DNA from: Clostridia bacterium
Lineage (GTDB): Bacteria; Bacillota; Clostridia; Oscillospirales; CAG-272
DNA: 38,728 nucleotides
NCBI GenBank assembly: GCA_017451915.1
Contig: JAFTNJ010000046.1
Coordinates: 1-38,728, forward strand
Direction: 5' to 3'
Under the pieces are notes generated by a model. The model saw only the letters and a program-made list of their open reading frames with translations, was not told the DNA's origin and searched no databases. Of the stretch, positions 22,559-32,545 are shown piece by piece (position 1 is the stretch's first letter; the number at the start of each line of letters is the position of its first letter). A program made the translations under genes and the position numbers.

Positions 22559-24796
22559 TCAGACCGTTTGATGGAAGGTACGGCTGATGACTTCCTTTTG
22601 CTGCTCGCGGGAGAGCTTGTGGAAGTTGACCGCATATCCCGACACGCGAATGGTGAGGTTGGGATAGAGATCGGGATCCTCCATGGCGTCGATCAGCTTT
22701 TGGCGATCCAGAACGTTGACGTTGATGTGATGGGCATTCTGTCCGAAGTAGCCGTCAAGAATGGTCACCAGGTTGGCAACGCGCTCCTCCTCGTTATTGC
22801 CCAGTGCCTCGGGAACGATGGAGAAGGTATTGGAAATGCCGTCCATGCAGGCATCGTACGGAAGCTTGGCCACCGAGTTGAGGGACGCCAGGGCGCCGCG
22901 CTCCTCACGGTTGTGCATGGGATTGGCTCCGGGGGCAAAGGGCGCGCCGGCCGCACGGCCATCGGGAGTGGCACCGGTCTTTTTGCCATAAACCACGTTA
23001 CTGGTAATGGTCAACACCGAGAGGGTATGCTTGGCACCGCGATAGGTGGGATTCTTCCGCAGCTCGGTAATAAAGCGCTCCAACAGCTCCACGGCAATGG
23101 AATCCACACGGTCATCGTCGTTGCCAAACTTGGGGAAGCTGCCCTCGGTCTCAAAGCCGTTGATCAAGCCGTTCTCATCCCGCGTGGCGCGTACCTTTGC
23201 GTATTTGATGGCCGAAAGGCTATCGGTGATCACCGAAAGACCTGCCACACCAAAGGCCATGACACGCTCCACGTCGGTATCGTGGAGAGCCAGCTGGGTC
23301 TTTTCATAGGCGTATTTATCGTGCATAAAGTGGATCACGTTCATGGTGTCCACGTACTCCCCGGCCAACCAGCCGATGTAGTAATCCAGGCGGCGGCGAA
23401 CCTCGTCGTAATCCAGGTACTCCCCTTCCAGCGCGGGCATCACAGGGCCCACCTGCATATTGTACTTTTCCTCCTTGCCGCCGTTGAGGGCCAACAGAAG
23501 GATCTTGGGGAGGTTGCAACGGGCGCCAAAGAACTGCATTTGCTTGCCCACCTTCATGGCACTCACACAGCAGGCAATGGCGTAATCGTCTCCAAAACGA
23601 GGACGCATCAGATCATCGTTCTCATACTGGATCGAGTCGGTCTGAATCGACACCCGAGAGCAGTACTTTTTAAAGGCCTCGGGAAGCTTCTCCGACCAAA
23701 GCACGGTCAGATTGGGCTCGGGAGCTGTTCCCAAATTATACAGCGTATGAAGGAAGCGGAAGGCGTTTTTAGTGACCAGGGTTCTGCCATCCTTTCCCAT
23801 ACCGCCCACAGCCTCGGTGATCCACACGGGGTCACCGCCAAAGAGCTCGTTATACTCGGGGGTGCGAAGATGACGGATCATGCGAAGCTTCATCACAAAC
23901 TGGTCAATCAGCTCCTGAGCCCCCTCCTCGGTAAGGATCCCACGGCGCAGATCGCGCTCCATGTAGATATCCAGGAAGGTTCCCACCCGTCCCAGGGACA
24001 TGGCGGCACCGTTTTGCTCCTTGTTGGCGGCCAAATAGCCAAAATAGAGCCATTGCACCGCCTCGCGGGCGTTGGTAGCGGGAGCCGAAATATCAATGCC
24101 GTAGAGGGCGGCCATCGCCTTCAGCTTTTCCAGGAAGGAGATCTGCTTGAACAATTCCTCGGAAAGGCGAATATTCTCCTCGGTCATGCGCTTCTTTCCA
24201 AGGTTGATCTTATCCTGCTTCTTCTCCTCAATCAAACGGTCGATACCGTAGAGGGCAATGCGCCGGTAGTCGCCAATGATGCGTCCACGGCCATAGGCAT
24301 CGGGCAGACCGGTCAGGATACCGGTATGACGCATGGCGCGCATGGACTCGGTATAAACGCGGAATACTCCGTCGTTGTGGGTGGTGCGGTAATGGAACTC
24401 CTCCTCAATGCGGTTGGAAAGCTCGTAGCCATAGGCACGGCAGGCACTACGCGCCATACGGATCCCGCCAAAGGGATTGACGCCGCGCACCAGGGGCTCC
24501 CCGGTCTGCAGACCCACGATCAGCTCGTCCTCCTTAGAGAGATAGGCCGCGGGATAGTTGGTGAGCGAGGACACGGTTTGGGTATCGATCCCGATCACAC
24601 CACCCTTCTCCTTTTCTTCCTTCAGCTTCTCGGTCAGGGCCGCAAACAGCCGACGGGTCCGCTCGGTGGGCGGAGCCAGGAAGCTCTCGTCACCAATATA
24701 GGGAGTATAGTTCTTTTGAATAAACTCCTGAACGTCAATATGATCACACCAATGGCCGGCAATAAAGCCGTCCCATTCATTTCTCCATTCTGCCAT
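22559..24796 (-). CDS. pflB: Formate C-acetyltransferase (pyruvate formate-lyase)
   Basis: PflB is the glycyl radical enzyme that converts pyruvate and CoA to acetyl-CoA and formate in anaerobic growth. The 745-residue protein has the catalytic Cys pair at 409-410 ([12 protein letters not shown]) and the radical Gly720 in RVSGYAVNF near the C-terminus, both intact. The N-terminal segments ([24 protein letters not shown]) and [14 protein letters not shown] are typical of true PFL rather than diol dehydratase relatives. ATG at 24796 follows AAAGGAGAGG; a longer in-frame extension lies in the leader. The promoter is at 24957-24985, with a Rex-like inverted repeat upstream. Confidence 0.97.
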   Translation of the reverse strand: MAEWRNEWDGFIAGHWCDHIDVQEFIQKNYTPYIGDESFLAPPTERTRRLFAALTEKLKEEKEKGGVIGIDTQTVSSLTNYPAAYLSKEDELIVGLQTGEPLVRGVNPFGGIRMARSACRAYGYELSNRIEEEFHYRTTHNDGVFRVYTESMRAMRHTGILTGLPDAYGRGRIIGDYRRIALYGIDRLIEEKKQDKINLGKKRMTEENIRLSEELFKQISFLEKLKAMAALYGIDISAPATNAREAVQWLYFGYLAANKEQNGAAMSLGRVGTFLDIYMERDLRRGILTEEGAQELIDQFVMKLRMIRHLRTPEYNELFGGDPVWITEAVGGMGKDGRTLVTKNAFRFLHTLYNLGTAPEPNLTVLWSEKLPEAFKKYCSRVSIQTDSIQYENDDLMRPRFGDDYAIACCVSAMKVGKQMQFFGARCNLPKILLLALNGGKEEKYNMQVGPVMPALEGEYLDYDEVRRRLDYYIGWLAGEYVDTMNVIHFMHDKYAYEKTQLALHDTDVERVMAFGVAGLSVITDSLSAIKYAKVRATRDENGLINGFETEGSFPKFGNDDDRVDSIAVELLERFITELRKNPTYRGAKHTLSVLTITSNVVYGKKTGATPDGRAAGAPFAPGANPMHNREERGALASLNSVAKLPYDACMDGISNTFSIVPEALGNNEEERVANLVTILDGYFGQNAHHINVNVLDRQKLIDAMEDPDLYPNLTIRVSGYAVNFHKLSREQQKEVISRTFHQTV

Positions 24797-24956
24797 AATA
24801 CCTCTCCTTTTCCTTTCCAGACCCTCTCGTTTTAAGGCAAACAAAAAGACAGCCTTGCTTTTTCCACAAAACTGCCCAGACGGTCGGCGTATCATTCCCG
24901 ACTCCACATAGGTTGCCCTATTCATCCGTCAGTAACTCGGGAACTTCTTTACACAT

Positions 24957-24985
24957 ATTATAGCATCTTTTCTTCGATAAGTCAA
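24957..24985 (-). promoter_or_regulatory. Promoter of pflB-pflA
   Basis: On the minus strand TTGACT (24985-24980), a 17-bp spacer and TATAAT (24962-24957) predict a leader of about 155 nt. Nothing structured is visible in the leader between 24797 and 24950. Confidence 0.8.
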
Positions 24986-24999
24986 GTTCTTTTCAACAA

Positions 25000-25013
25000 G
25001 TTATTTATTTAAC
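25000..25013. promoter_or_regulatory. Possible Rex-like operator upstream of pflB
   Basis: The sequence GTTATTTATTTAAC is an imperfect inverted repeat close to the GTTAA-N4-TTAAC core of the redox repressor Rex, placed 15 bp upstream of the pfl -35. The outer positions do not match and the region is AT-rich, so chance is a real alternative. Confidence 0.25.
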
Positions 25014-25020
25014 GAAAAAG

Positions 25021-25400
25021 CAATCATCCCCCCGTCAAACGGGTGGTAAGCACGAGGAATAAAAGGTCAATAGTACCGGCCAGCGGCTCAAGCCTTTGGC
25101 TTTTGCTTTGCAAACGTTTTGAGCAAACTCTCCCTCCATAATCGAGAGCGCAAACAACAGTAAGCCTTCCCCAGCGGGGGAAATGGTGTCATATGTCGCA
25201 AGCGACAAGTGCCGGATGAGGTGTTCTAATCCCAAAGCAACTCCTCATCCACCACTGCCGTGGTCCCCCTTCTCCCACAGGAGAAGGCTTATGTTACATC
25301 GGTGCCCAAAACAATGGTAATGCCTTTGTTGCCCACCCGCGTAGCGGGTGGTTGTCTGTTTCGCGCGGCGCGCTCAACTGCCTAAAGGCATTAAAACAAG
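25021..25400. repeat. Intergenic region with REP-like hairpins
   Basis: No gene is supported here. Short palindromes are scattered through it, such as CCTTCTCC-CACA-GGAGAAGG near 25275-25290 and CCACCCGC-GTA-GCGGGTGG near 25335-25353, with GTCGC-AA-GCGAC near 25195-25207. The texture is like the left edge of the window (1-118), which suggests decayed copies of one dispersed repeat family. Confidence 0.5.
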
Positions 25401-25402
25401 CA

Positions 25403-25430
25403 CCCCGCCTTCGTTCACACGGAGGCGGGG
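25403..25430 (-). terminator. Terminator of the fusion/YfcC operon
   Basis: On the minus strand CCCCGCCT and AGGCGGGG pair across a 12-nt loop, 6 nt after the stop at 25437, followed by TGCTTGTTTTAA. The stem is GC-rich and the T-tract modest. Confidence 0.7.
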
Positions 25431-25436
25431 CTCACA

Positions 25437-26897
25437 TTAATATCCAATGGCGATACCGAAGAATAGGGTTAAAAAGGTTTCGATCAACACCACGGCCTGG
25501 AGCTTCCAGGTCCACTTGACCCATTTGAGATAGGAAACGTTGGCCATGGAAAGTCCAATGAGCAGAACGGGATTGGTGGGCAGGATTACGTCGGTAAAGC
25601 CGTCGGCCATGCAGTAGGCCAGGATCACCAGAGAGGGCGAAAGACCCAGGGCAGTGGCCACCGGCATTACGATGGGCATAACCAGGATGATCTTTGCCGA
25701 GGCCGATCCGATAAAGACCTGCAAAAAGAGGATCAAGCCGTAGATCAGCACAATGGCAAGGAAGGGATTCTTCCCCGTCAGGTGCTCGATGATGTAATGC
25801 ATAATGGTGTCGGTGATTCCGCTCTCCTCCATGACCAGCTTGACCGATCCCGCCAAGGCGATCATCAGCACCGCAGGGAGCATGGCGGCACCGCCGCGCA
25901 GGATGTATCCCGCCACCTTTTTGGGGTCACGGGTCACCAGGATCCCCGCCAGGGCGCCAAACACCAAAAAGCTGATGGCCAGGATGGGAATGGCAAGAGA
26001 GGCAATGGCTCGTACCGATGCGATCAACACCAGCAAAATGCCCTGAATGGCAAAAAATCCGGCATAAATGCGAAAAACGCGATCGTTGTAAGGATTCTTC
26101 TCCTCGGGGGTCAGCTGCAATACTTCCCGCTTCTTTTGGTCTGCCTCGTAGCTTGGAGAGGACGTGGGATCCTTCTCGATTTTTCGCAGGTGAAGCATCA
26201 AAAAGACGCAAAGGGTAACGTAGGTAATGGCAAAGAACACCAAACGGAGCCACACGCCATCCGAGGGATTCACGTCGGCCACCTGGGAGGCCAAACCTAC
26301 CGAAAAGGGATTGGTAATGGCGGCAGAGAAGCCAAAGCAGGCCGCCAGGAGGCAGGCCCCAAGGCCGGTCATGGTGTCCAGACGCATGGAGAGCATAAAC
26401 AGGATGATGATGGGAAGCAGGGTCACCAGCTCCTCAAACATACCAAAAAAGCTGCCAAACAGCATTAAAATCAGCACGGTAACGCAGACCACGGGTCCGC
26501 CCTTATCCCGCAGGCGAAGCATGATCCTTCCAATAAAGATCTTGATTCCGCCGGTCTTTTCCAAAAGATTGAACACACCGCTCATTACCAGCAAAAAGAT
26601 ACTGATCATAATCAGCAGCAGGGCATCCGAGGAGGCAAACACTCGCACGGGCGCGGTAAGCACTCGCCAGATGGCAATGCCCTCTACGCCCTCCTCCCGA
26701 TAAGAGCCCAGCAGGATCTGCCCGGACGCATCGCGGAGGAAATTGCCGCGGGGCACCACGTAGGAAAGGGCACCGCACAGGAACAGTACCACCACCAGCA
26801 CCGAAACCACCGTCAAAAAGGAGCGGAGGTTGATATTGGAAAAGGCGGCTTCCTTTGTTTTCTCTTCTCTGGGGATTTTCTTTTGAGCTATTCTCAT
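25437..26897 (-). CDS. YfcC family membrane transporter
   Basis: This 486-residue carrier has about 11-12 hydrophobic segments and belongs to the YfcC/DcuC-like group of the ion transporter superfamily. The first helix is followed by the family segment LCGALSYVVPRGNF. Later come GSFFGMFEELVTLLPIIILFML, a GFSAAITNPFSVGLASQVADV re-entrant loop, and the mirrored ADGFTDVILPTNPVLLIGLSMANVSY near the C-terminus. These two loops are the expected substrate-binding hairpins. The substrate (dicarboxylate, peptide or amino acid) is unknown. ATG at 26897 is preceded by AGAAGGAG, which partly overlaps the end of the upstream gene 17 nt away, so both form an operon. Confidence 0.82.
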   Translation of the reverse strand: MRIAQKKIPREEKTKEAAFSNINLRSFLTVVSVLVVVLFLCGALSYVVPRGNFLRDASGQILLGSYREEGVEGIAIWRVLTAPVRVFASSDALLLIMISIFLLVMSGVFNLLEKTGGIKIFIGRIMLRLRDKGGPVVCVTVLILMLFGSFFGMFEELVTLLPIIILFMLSMRLDTMTGLGACLLAACFGFSAAITNPFSVGLASQVADVNPSDGVWLRLVFFAITYVTLCVFLMLHLRKIEKDPTSSPSYEADQKKREVLQLTPEEKNPYNDRVFRIYAGFFAIQGILLVLIASVRAIASLAIPILAISFLVFGALAGILVTRDPKKVAGYILRGGAAMLPAVLMIALAGSVKLVMEESGITDTIMHYIIEHLTGKNPFLAIVLIYGLILFLQVFIGSASAKIILVMPIVMPVATALGLSPSLVILAYCMADGFTDVILPTNPVLLIGLSMANVSYLKWVKWTWKLQAVVLIETFLTLFFGIAIGY

Positions 26898-26914
26898 AAA
26901 GATCGTTCTCCTTC

Positions 26915-28870
26915 TCAAAGTGCTTTGGACGCTTCTTTTTTTGCCACCGCAGAGGTCTCCTTCTTTGCTTGATCCACCAGGATCATGGAGGTCATATACC
27001 ATTCCACCGCCGAGCGACGGTCCTCGGGAACAAAATATTGAATCTCGCTTCCAACGTAGATCTCAAAATTTTCTCCCGCGCCAAAGAGCAAGCGGTAGAT
27101 CTGCCCGATGGGGAAAAAGAGGTCGACCTCCTCCCCGTCTCGGGTTCCCACGTAACGCAATCCGCTACGGTCCAGAGTACAAACGCCGTCCCCCGCATGA
27201 CGAAGCATGGTTCGTCCATCCTTGGAGGGCAAACGGAACTCCACCTTGGAGGTCAAGGCGTACCCGGGATCTGCCAGGATCTCCTTTTGAAGCTCCTCAA
27301 ACTGCCAGGCGTACCATTGCGTAAAGTTTGCAAAAGGCGCAGAGGACGGAAAGCCGTAGCGGTCGTTCATGGTCACGGTCTCTCCGCAAGACTCGCAGAA
27401 AATCGTTCGTCCCTTGGTACGCAGAGAATGCTTTTGATGACAATGGGGACAGCGAACCAAAATATTCTCCAGTCCTTCGGCCAACCTTCGGGAGCGGTAA
27501 TGCACCTGGGGCCGGGTGGCAAGCCACTCCAGCTCGTTGTAGTCCAGGCGTTCCTCCACCCGGGCACGAATCTCCTCTAAGGAGAGGCTTGACAGCTCCT
27601 CGGCGGTAAACAGCAGATCCAGCTCGGCCTCCACCAGGGAGCCGCGGCGCAATCCCCTGCCCCACTTGGGATCGGCCAGATAGTCACCGCGCAAATGGAT
27701 GCTGTAAACCGGCACCTTGGCGCGCTTTATGAAGGGATAGGTCCCCTCCTGAATGTCCTCAAACCTGCCTGCTGTGGAAAGACGCGCCTCGGGCATCATG
27801 GCCAGCACGTCCCCGTTTTTGAGCACGCGGAGACAGTTTTTGGCGCTTTCCAGGTCGGCGGCAAACATACTCTTGGGGAAGGTACCCAGGATGCGCAACA
27901 GCGTTCCCAGCCACCGATGGTAGAAATACAATCTGGCCACCACAAAATTGGGACAGGATTTGCGGATCAGGCTCCCCGCGTAAACAAAGTCCACAAAAGA
28001 GCCGTGGTTGCAAAGGACAATGGCTGGGCCTTGAATCTTCCCCACCCGACGAATGTACCGTACCCGCACGCCACGGAAAAAGAAGATCACGCGCGCGACC
28101 CAATAGGCCAGGTTAATGGCAAAAGGATTGCACTTTTTTACCGTGGTCTTGGAGGAATAGCCGGGCTTTTCAATAAACGCGTTTAGCTTGGCAAAAAGAA
28201 TATCCTTTTTGATCATTGCGATCACCAGCAGAACAACAAGAACCAAAAAGACGCACAGAGAAAGGATCCAACTGGAGGCCAGTGCCATGTGTCCCAGGCC
28301 AACGCCAATGCAAATGGAAGGAATGGCCCCCGCAAGGGTGACCGTGATGTAACGGGGGTATTTCATTCCCACGCTGGCCGCCAAAAAGCAGATCATACCG
28401 TAAGGAATGGCCGGAAGAAAATACAGGATCAGGATGACGGCGGTCAGATGGGGAGAGCGCGCCGCCTTTTCAAAATCGAACCTGAGATTTTTGACAAAAT
28501 ACTGCTGTAACTCGTCACCGTAGATCCGATAGCACAAAAACACCAACGTATTCCCCAGGATCACGCCAACCGTGCAACAGAGCAAGCCAATGGGAAAACC
28601 AAAGGTCAATCCCGCCAGTACCTGCACCGGCTCCGCGGGAAGCACCGTAACGATGACCTGTAGCATGGAAAGCACCGCCACCGTTATGTAGCCGCGAATC
28701 CCCAGCCCCTGCAAAAAATCCCGAAGCTCCTCGTTGGTGTGATCGTTTTTCAGGATGCATCGGATCAGCTCGTCGTTACCGCCGGAAAACAGGAAAGCGC
28801 CCAAGAGCAGAAGCAAAATCAACAGTCCCACAGCGGCGTATATTTTTATCATTAATTTACTACGAAACAT
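26915..28870 (-). CDS. VTT-domain (DedA/TVP38-like) and PlsC acyltransferase fusion with zinc ribbon
   Basis: This 651-residue membrane protein joins three recognisable parts. Residues about 8-220 form a VTT/DedA-type domain with several membrane helices (VLPAEPVQVLAGLTFGFPIG, YFLPAIPYGMICFLA, GLGHMALASS), a fold now linked to lipid scrambling. Residues about 280-430 are a PlsC-type 1-acylglycerol-3-phosphate acyltransferase with the catalytic HX4D box at His289-Asp294 (NHGSFVD) and the substrate motif MPEARLS (359-365). A four-Cys zinc ribbon follows (Cys474, Cys477, Cys492, Cys495). The last 150 residues look like a beta-rich domain (VEFRLPSKDG, GEEVDLFFPIGQIYRLLFG). ATG at 28870 is the best start but has only a weak binding site. 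It heads an operon with the YfcC carrier. Confidence 0.82.
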   Translation of the reverse strand: MFRSKLMIKIYAAVGLLILLLLLGAFLFSGGNDELIRCILKNDHTNEELRDFLQGLGIRGYITVAVLSMLQVIVTVLPAEPVQVLAGLTFGFPIGLLCCTVGVILGNTLVFLCYRIYGDELQQYFVKNLRFDFEKAARSPHLTAVILILYFLPAIPYGMICFLAASVGMKYPRYITVTLAGAIPSICIGVGLGHMALASSWILSLCVFLVLVVLLVIAMIKKDILFAKLNAFIEKPGYSSKTTVKKCNPFAINLAYWVARVIFFFRGVRVRYIRRVGKIQGPAIVLCNHGSFVDFVYAGSLIRKSCPNFVVARLYFYHRWLGTLLRILGTFPKSMFAADLESAKNCLRVLKNGDVLAMMPEARLSTAGRFEDIQEGTYPFIKRAKVPVYSIHLRGDYLADPKWGRGLRRGSLVEAELDLLFTAEELSSLSLEEIRARVEERLDYNELEWLATRPQVHYRSRRLAEGLENILVRCPHCHQKHSLRTKGRTIFCESCGETVTMNDRYGFPSSAPFANFTQWYAWQFEELQKEILADPGYALTSKVEFRLPSKDGRTMLRHAGDGVCTLDRSGLRYVGTRDGEEVDLFFPIGQIYRLLFGAGENFEIYVGSEIQYFVPEDRRSAVEWYMTSMILVDQAKKETSAVAKKEASKAL

Positions 28871-28913
28871 ATTCCATATCCGCCAATTCGTTTTTTCTTT
28901 ATCAATCCTATTC

Positions 28914-28942
28914 ATTATACCATAGGAAATCCCATTTGGCAA
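28914..28942 (-). promoter_or_regulatory. Promoter of the VTT-PlsC fusion/YfcC operon
   Basis: On the minus strand TTGCCA (28942-28937), a 17-bp spacer and TATAAT (28919-28914) predict a start near 28907. This argues against start codons further upstream than 28870-28900. Confidence 0.75.
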
Positions 28943-29003
28943 GCATTTATGAAATAAAATTCACATTTCTCTCTTTTTTCGTCACATAATAAACCACCAC
29001 AAC

Positions 29004-29060
29004 AAAAAAAGAACCGCCGCAATCCCCTTTCCGGCACAGGAAAGCAGTTTGCGGCGGCTC
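29004..29060 (-). terminator. Terminator of the etfBA-dehydrogenase operon
   Basis: On the minus strand GAGCCGCCGCAAA pairs with TTGCGGCGGTTC, with an inner CTTTCC/GGAAAG helix, and T7 follows directly. It lies 9 nt after the stop at 29069. Confidence 0.88.
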
Positions 29061-29068
29061 TATCTGCA

Positions 29069-30463
29069 TCAATAGCAGATCTTACCGGGATTCAAAATGT
29101 TTTTGGGATCAAAGACCGACTTAATGCCCTGCATCAGCGCGATCGGCGTTTGTCCGTATTGCTTTTTCAGATATTCCTTTTTGGCGTAGCCAATACCGTG
29201 CTCGCCCGATACCAGGCCACCCAGCTCCTCGGCCTTTTGGTACATCCGATCAAAGCTGGTTTCAAGGATCGACTTCCAGGACGCGTCATCCAGCTCGTCG
29301 CGGCAGATGTAAACGTGCAGGTTGCCGTCGCCGGCGTGACCAAAGCTGGGGATACGCACCTGAAGCTCCTCGGCCAGGGTGTGGGTAAACTTAATAAATT
29401 CATCCACCTTGTTTACGGGAACTACCACGTCACACTCATCCATCTCGGTGGTGGAGGACTTGATGGCCTCCAGGAAAGCGCCGCGGGCAGACCAAACCGC
29501 CTTCTTGCGCTCCTCGGTATCCACGATGTAGGCATCCAGAGCACCAATGGAAAGGCAAAGATCGGCTACGGTGTTCATGTCCTGCTCCACCTGGGCGTCG
29601 CTGTTGCCGTCAAAGGTGAGGAGGATATAGGCATCGTTCTTGGTATCCGGGAATTTCTTTCCGAGATACGCCTCCGAGAACAGGATGGTATCTCTGGACA
29701 TATACTCAATGGCCGTGGGAATGACCTTGGAGCAAATGATCTTGGGCACCGACTCGATGGCACTCTTCATATCCGGGAAGGGCACCAGCAGGCTGACCGA
29801 TACCTTGGGCAGGGGCACCAGCTTGAGCACCGCCTCGCAGATCACGCAAAGGGTTCCCTCGGAGCCAATCACCAGATCCTTCAGGCTGTAGCCCGAGCTG
29901 TTCTTGGCAACAGTAGCTCCCAGGGTCAGGATCTCGCCGTTGGGCATGACCACGGTCAGAGAACGAACGTAGTCACGGGTCACGCCGTACTTTACGGCGC
30001 GCATACCGCCGGCGTTGGTGGAAATATTGCCGCCAATGGTGGCGGATTTTTCACCGGGATCCGGAGGATAGAGAAAATCGTTCTCCTCGGCAAAGGCCGC
30101 CAGCTCCATCAAAAGGACACCGGGCTGCACGGTCACCGTCAAACGCTCCTTATCCAGGGAAAGAATACGGTTCATTTTGGTGGTTTCCAAAAGGATCCCC
30201 CCCTCTACGGGAACGGCCGCGCCAACCAGACCCGTGCCGCTGCCCCGCACGGTGACGGGAATGCAGCGCTCATAGGCCAGCTTCATAACCTTGGAAACCT
30301 CCTCGGTGGTGCGCACCCGAACCAAAACCTCGGGCATATGCTCGATCCCACCAAGCTCATCGTGGGCGTAGTCGGGATTGATGGCATCCCCCCAAAACAG
30401 GTTGCCCTCCCCTACGATCCCTTGCAAAGCGGAACGATCTTCCGCGGTGACTTTATTATACAT
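29069..30463 (-). CDS. FAD-binding 2-hydroxyacid dehydrogenase (LctD/GlcD-like)
   Basis: This 464-residue flavoprotein belongs to the FAD_binding_4/FAD-oxidase C family (glycolate and D-lactate dehydrogenases). FAD-binding segments are [19 protein letters not shown] and [19 protein letters not shown]. The substrate-domain signatures are [18 protein letters not shown] and [16 protein letters not shown]. It starts inside the end of etfA (8-nt overlap; ATG at 30463 with AAAGGAG 7 nt upstream). This gives the order etfB-etfA-dehydrogenase, the same as lctBCD of Acetobacterium, where the complex couples lactate oxidation by NAD to oxidation of reduced ferredoxin. Lactate is the likely substrate, though glycolate or another 2-hydroxyacid is possible. 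Confidence 0.85.
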   Translation of the reverse strand: MYNKVTAEDRSALQGIVGEGNLFWGDAINPDYAHDELGGIEHMPEVLVRVRTTEEVSKVMKLAYERCIPVTVRGSGTGLVGAAVPVEGGILLETTKMNRILSLDKERLTVTVQPGVLLMELAAFAEENDFLYPPDPGEKSATIGGNISTNAGGMRAVKYGVTRDYVRSLTVVMPNGEILTLGATVAKNSSGYSLKDLVIGSEGTLCVICEAVLKLVPLPKVSVSLLVPFPDMKSAIESVPKIICSKVIPTAIEYMSRDTILFSEAYLGKKFPDTKNDAYILLTFDGNSDAQVEQDMNTVADLCLSIGALDAYIVDTEERKKAVWSARGAFLEAIKSSTTEMDECDVVVPVNKVDEFIKFTHTLAEELQVRIPSFGHAGDGNLHVYICRDELDDASWKSILETSFDRMYQKAEELGGLVSGEHGIGYAKKEYLKKQYGQTPIALMQGIKSVFDPKNILNPGKICY

Positions 30464-31649
30464 TCCCATTCTCCTTTATCTTCTTCATTAGCATAGGAAC
30501 GATCTCGTTCACGTCTCCAACGATGCAGTAGTGAGCCACGTCAAAGATCGGAGCGGCGGGATCGGTGTTGATGGCCACGATGCAATCCGAGGATTTCATT
30601 CCCGCGGCAAACTGCACGGCCCCCGAAATGCCCAGACAGAGGATCAGCTTGGGCTTTACGGTACGTCCCGAAAGTCCGATCTGATGCTTGGCGTCAAAGA
30701 TGTTCCCCTCCACCAGAGGACGGGTGCAGGCAACCACACCGCCCAACAGATCGGCCAGCTCCTTGGCGGTCTGGCGCATGGCCTCCCCGGAGGCTCCACG
30801 GCCCACGGCCACGATCACGTCGGCCTCGGCAATATCCACGTCCTTGGGCTTGGCATAGCTTTCCAGCACCTCAATGGCCGAAGCCAGAGCGTCCTTGGCC
30901 AGCGTCATGGGCACGATCTCCCCCGTGGGCGCGTCGGTGGGCGTCGGCTCGGAAAAGACCTTATACCGCGCCGTGCAGAACTGGGGACGGGTGTTGGGGG
31001 TAACGATCTGTGCCATGATGTTGCCGCCAAAGGCGGGACGGATCTGCACAAGATCGGTGTTCTCCTTCATTTCCAAAACGGTGCAATCGGCGGTCAGACC
31101 CGTGCGGCAACGGGCGGCCACACGCGGGGCCAGCTGACGGCCCAGGTTGGTTGCACCTACCAAAATAGAGGAAGGCTTGTATTTTTCAATGAAATCACAG
31201 AAGGCAGCCGTGTAGGGCTCAATGCGGAACTCCGCCAATTCCTCCTGATCGTAAACGAAGACCTTATCCACGCCGTAGCGCAACAGATCCTTGGCGCAAG
31301 CTTCTACGCCGTAGCCGATCAAAAGCGCGTACACGGGATGTCCCGTAACCTTGGCCAGCTCCTGCGCCTTGCCGCAAAGCTCATAAGTCACCCGATGGAG
31401 CTTGCCGCCCGAGCAATCGGCGTACACGCAGACACCGGTCCATTGGGACTTATCCACGGTGGGAGCCACCTCTTCTTCAAAGGTGACCAATCCCTCGCCC
31501 TTGCGCACGCACATTTTACACATTTTGCAGGCCGAGGAAATATCCAATTTATCTCCCTGGTAGGAGATCGCGTTAAAGGGGCAAAGCTTGATCAGGGCTT
31601 CCGCCTTCTCGGGCGTGACCAGCTGATGTTGAATGACTAATTTTCCCAT
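30456..31649 (-). CDS. etfA: Electron transfer flavoprotein alpha subunit with N-terminal Fe-S extension
   Basis: EtfA carries the shuttling FAD of the complex. The 397-residue protein is longer than plain EtfA because of an N-terminal segment of about 60 residues with Cys23, Cys41, Cys44 and Cys47 (LCPFNAISY, then [11 protein letters not shown]), enough for one [4Fe-4S] cluster. Such a single-cluster extension is described for LctC. The Etf core has [26 protein letters not shown]. The C-terminal FAD domain has [22 protein letters not shown] and [25 protein letters not shown] at 31649 is supported by AAGGAGG 8 nt upstream. It lies 13 nt downstream of etfB. Confidence 0.92.
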   Translation of the reverse strand: MGKLVIQHQLVTPEKAEALIKLCPFNAISYQGDKLDISSACKMCKMCVRKGEGLVTFEEEVAPTVDKSQWTGVCVYADCSGGKLHRVTYELCGKAQELAKVTGHPVYALLIGYGVEACAKDLLRYGVDKVFVYDQEELAEFRIEPYTAAFCDFIEKYKPSSILVGATNLGRQLAPRVAARCRTGLTADCTVLEMKENTDLVQIRPAFGGNIMAQIVTPNTRPQFCTARYKVFSEPTPTDAPTGEIVPMTLAKDALASAIEVLESYAKPKDVDIAEADVIVAVGRGASGEAMRQTAKELADLLGGVVACTRPLVEGNIFDAKHQIGLSGRTVKPKLILCLGISGAVQFAAGMKSSDCIVAINTDPAAPIFDVAHYCIVGDVNEIVPMLMKKIKENGNV

Positions 31650-31662
31650 TGTCACACCCTCC

Positions 31663-32451
31663 TTAAATCAGTTTCTTACCACGCAGAAGCCCAAAGAGCT
31701 CCTCTGCCTGGTGTGCGGGATCGCCGCTGATGGTATGCTTTTGATCGTTCTTTTCGGGGGGGAAGATCCGCTCCACCTGGGTGGCAGAGCCGGTCAGTCC
31801 GTAATGCGTGGCATCCTGATCGTCAAAATCGGCAAAGCTCAAAAAGCGCACGGCATCCTCGCCCAGGCTCTTCTTAATACGGTAGGAGGGCAAGCGGGGC
31901 GTGTTGATATCCGAATCCACCGACAACAGGCAAGGCATCGCTACGCTCAATTTCACGTTCTTGTCGTCCAGACCCGCGGTTACAAACACACGACCGTCCC
32001 GTACGTCGTCCACCGACAGTACGTTGGACACGTTGGGAATACCCAGATACTCGGCCACCTCGGCGCCCACCTGGGCGGTATCGCCGTCGGTGGTCTGCTT
32101 TCCGCAAAGGATCAGGTCATAGGTACCGCACTTTTGAATGCCCTGGGAAAGGGTGTAGGCGGTGGCAAGCACGTCGGCACCGGCAAATTTACGGTCAGAG
32201 AGCACCGTTCCGTGGGTTGCACCCATGCAAACCGTTTCCTTAATTACGGCTCCTGCCTGGGAAGGCCCCATGGTGATGCTTTCCACACTTCCGCCGTAGG
32301 TCTCCACCAGGGAAAGCGCGGTCTCGATGCTATACAGATCGTAGGGATTGATCTTGCTCTGAATCCCGTTTCTCTTCAGTACGCCGGTTACGGGATCCAC
32401 CTCTACGTTGTTGGAGCCCGGAACCTGTTTTACGCAAACCAATATTTTCAT
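31663..32451 (-). CDS. etfB: Electron transfer flavoprotein beta subunit
   Basis: EtfB supplies the second flavin site; in bifurcating complexes its FAD is the electron-splitting centre. The 262-residue product has the normal length, with MKILVCVKQVPGSNNVEVDP at the start, NPYDLYSIETALSLVETYGG, and the ETF beta signature region VATAYTLSQGIQKCGTYDLILCGKQTTDGDTAQVGAEVAEYLG. GGAGG lies 5 nt before ATG at 32451. It heads the three-gene operon from the promoter at 32483-32511. The complete EtfAB plus FAD dehydrogenase set supports the Lct-type assignment. Confidence 0.95.
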   Translation of the reverse strand: MKILVCVKQVPGSNNVEVDPVTGVLKRNGIQSKINPYDLYSIETALSLVETYGGSVESITMGPSQAGAVIKETVCMGATHGTVLSDRKFAGADVLATAYTLSQGIQKCGTYDLILCGKQTTDGDTAQVGAEVAEYLGIPNVSNVLSVDDVRDGRVFVTAGLDDKNVKLSVAMPCLLSVDSDINTPRLPSYRIKKSLGEDAVRFLSFADFDDQDATHYGLTGSATQVERIFPPEKNDQKHTISGDPAHQAEELFGLLRGKKLI

Positions 32452-32482
32452 AGATTCCTCCAAAAATTTTCTGCTAAACTTA

Positions 32483-32511
32483 ATTATACCATAAGGCTTT
32501 GTTGAATGCAA
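32483..32511 (-). promoter_or_regulatory. Promoter of the etfB-etfA-dehydrogenase operon
   Basis: On the minus strand TTGCAT (32511-32506), a 17-bp spacer and TATAAT (32488-32483) lie about 30 nt upstream of etfB. Confidence 0.75.
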
Positions 32512-32545
32512 CAGTTTTTTCTCTTTTTTACGAAAAAAGAAGCCT

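Noticed and set aside
22148-24835. An 895-codon open frame opposite pflB
   Set aside because: It is very long but lies fully antisense to the canonical pflB and has no recognisable domain. Codon structure of the true gene explains it.
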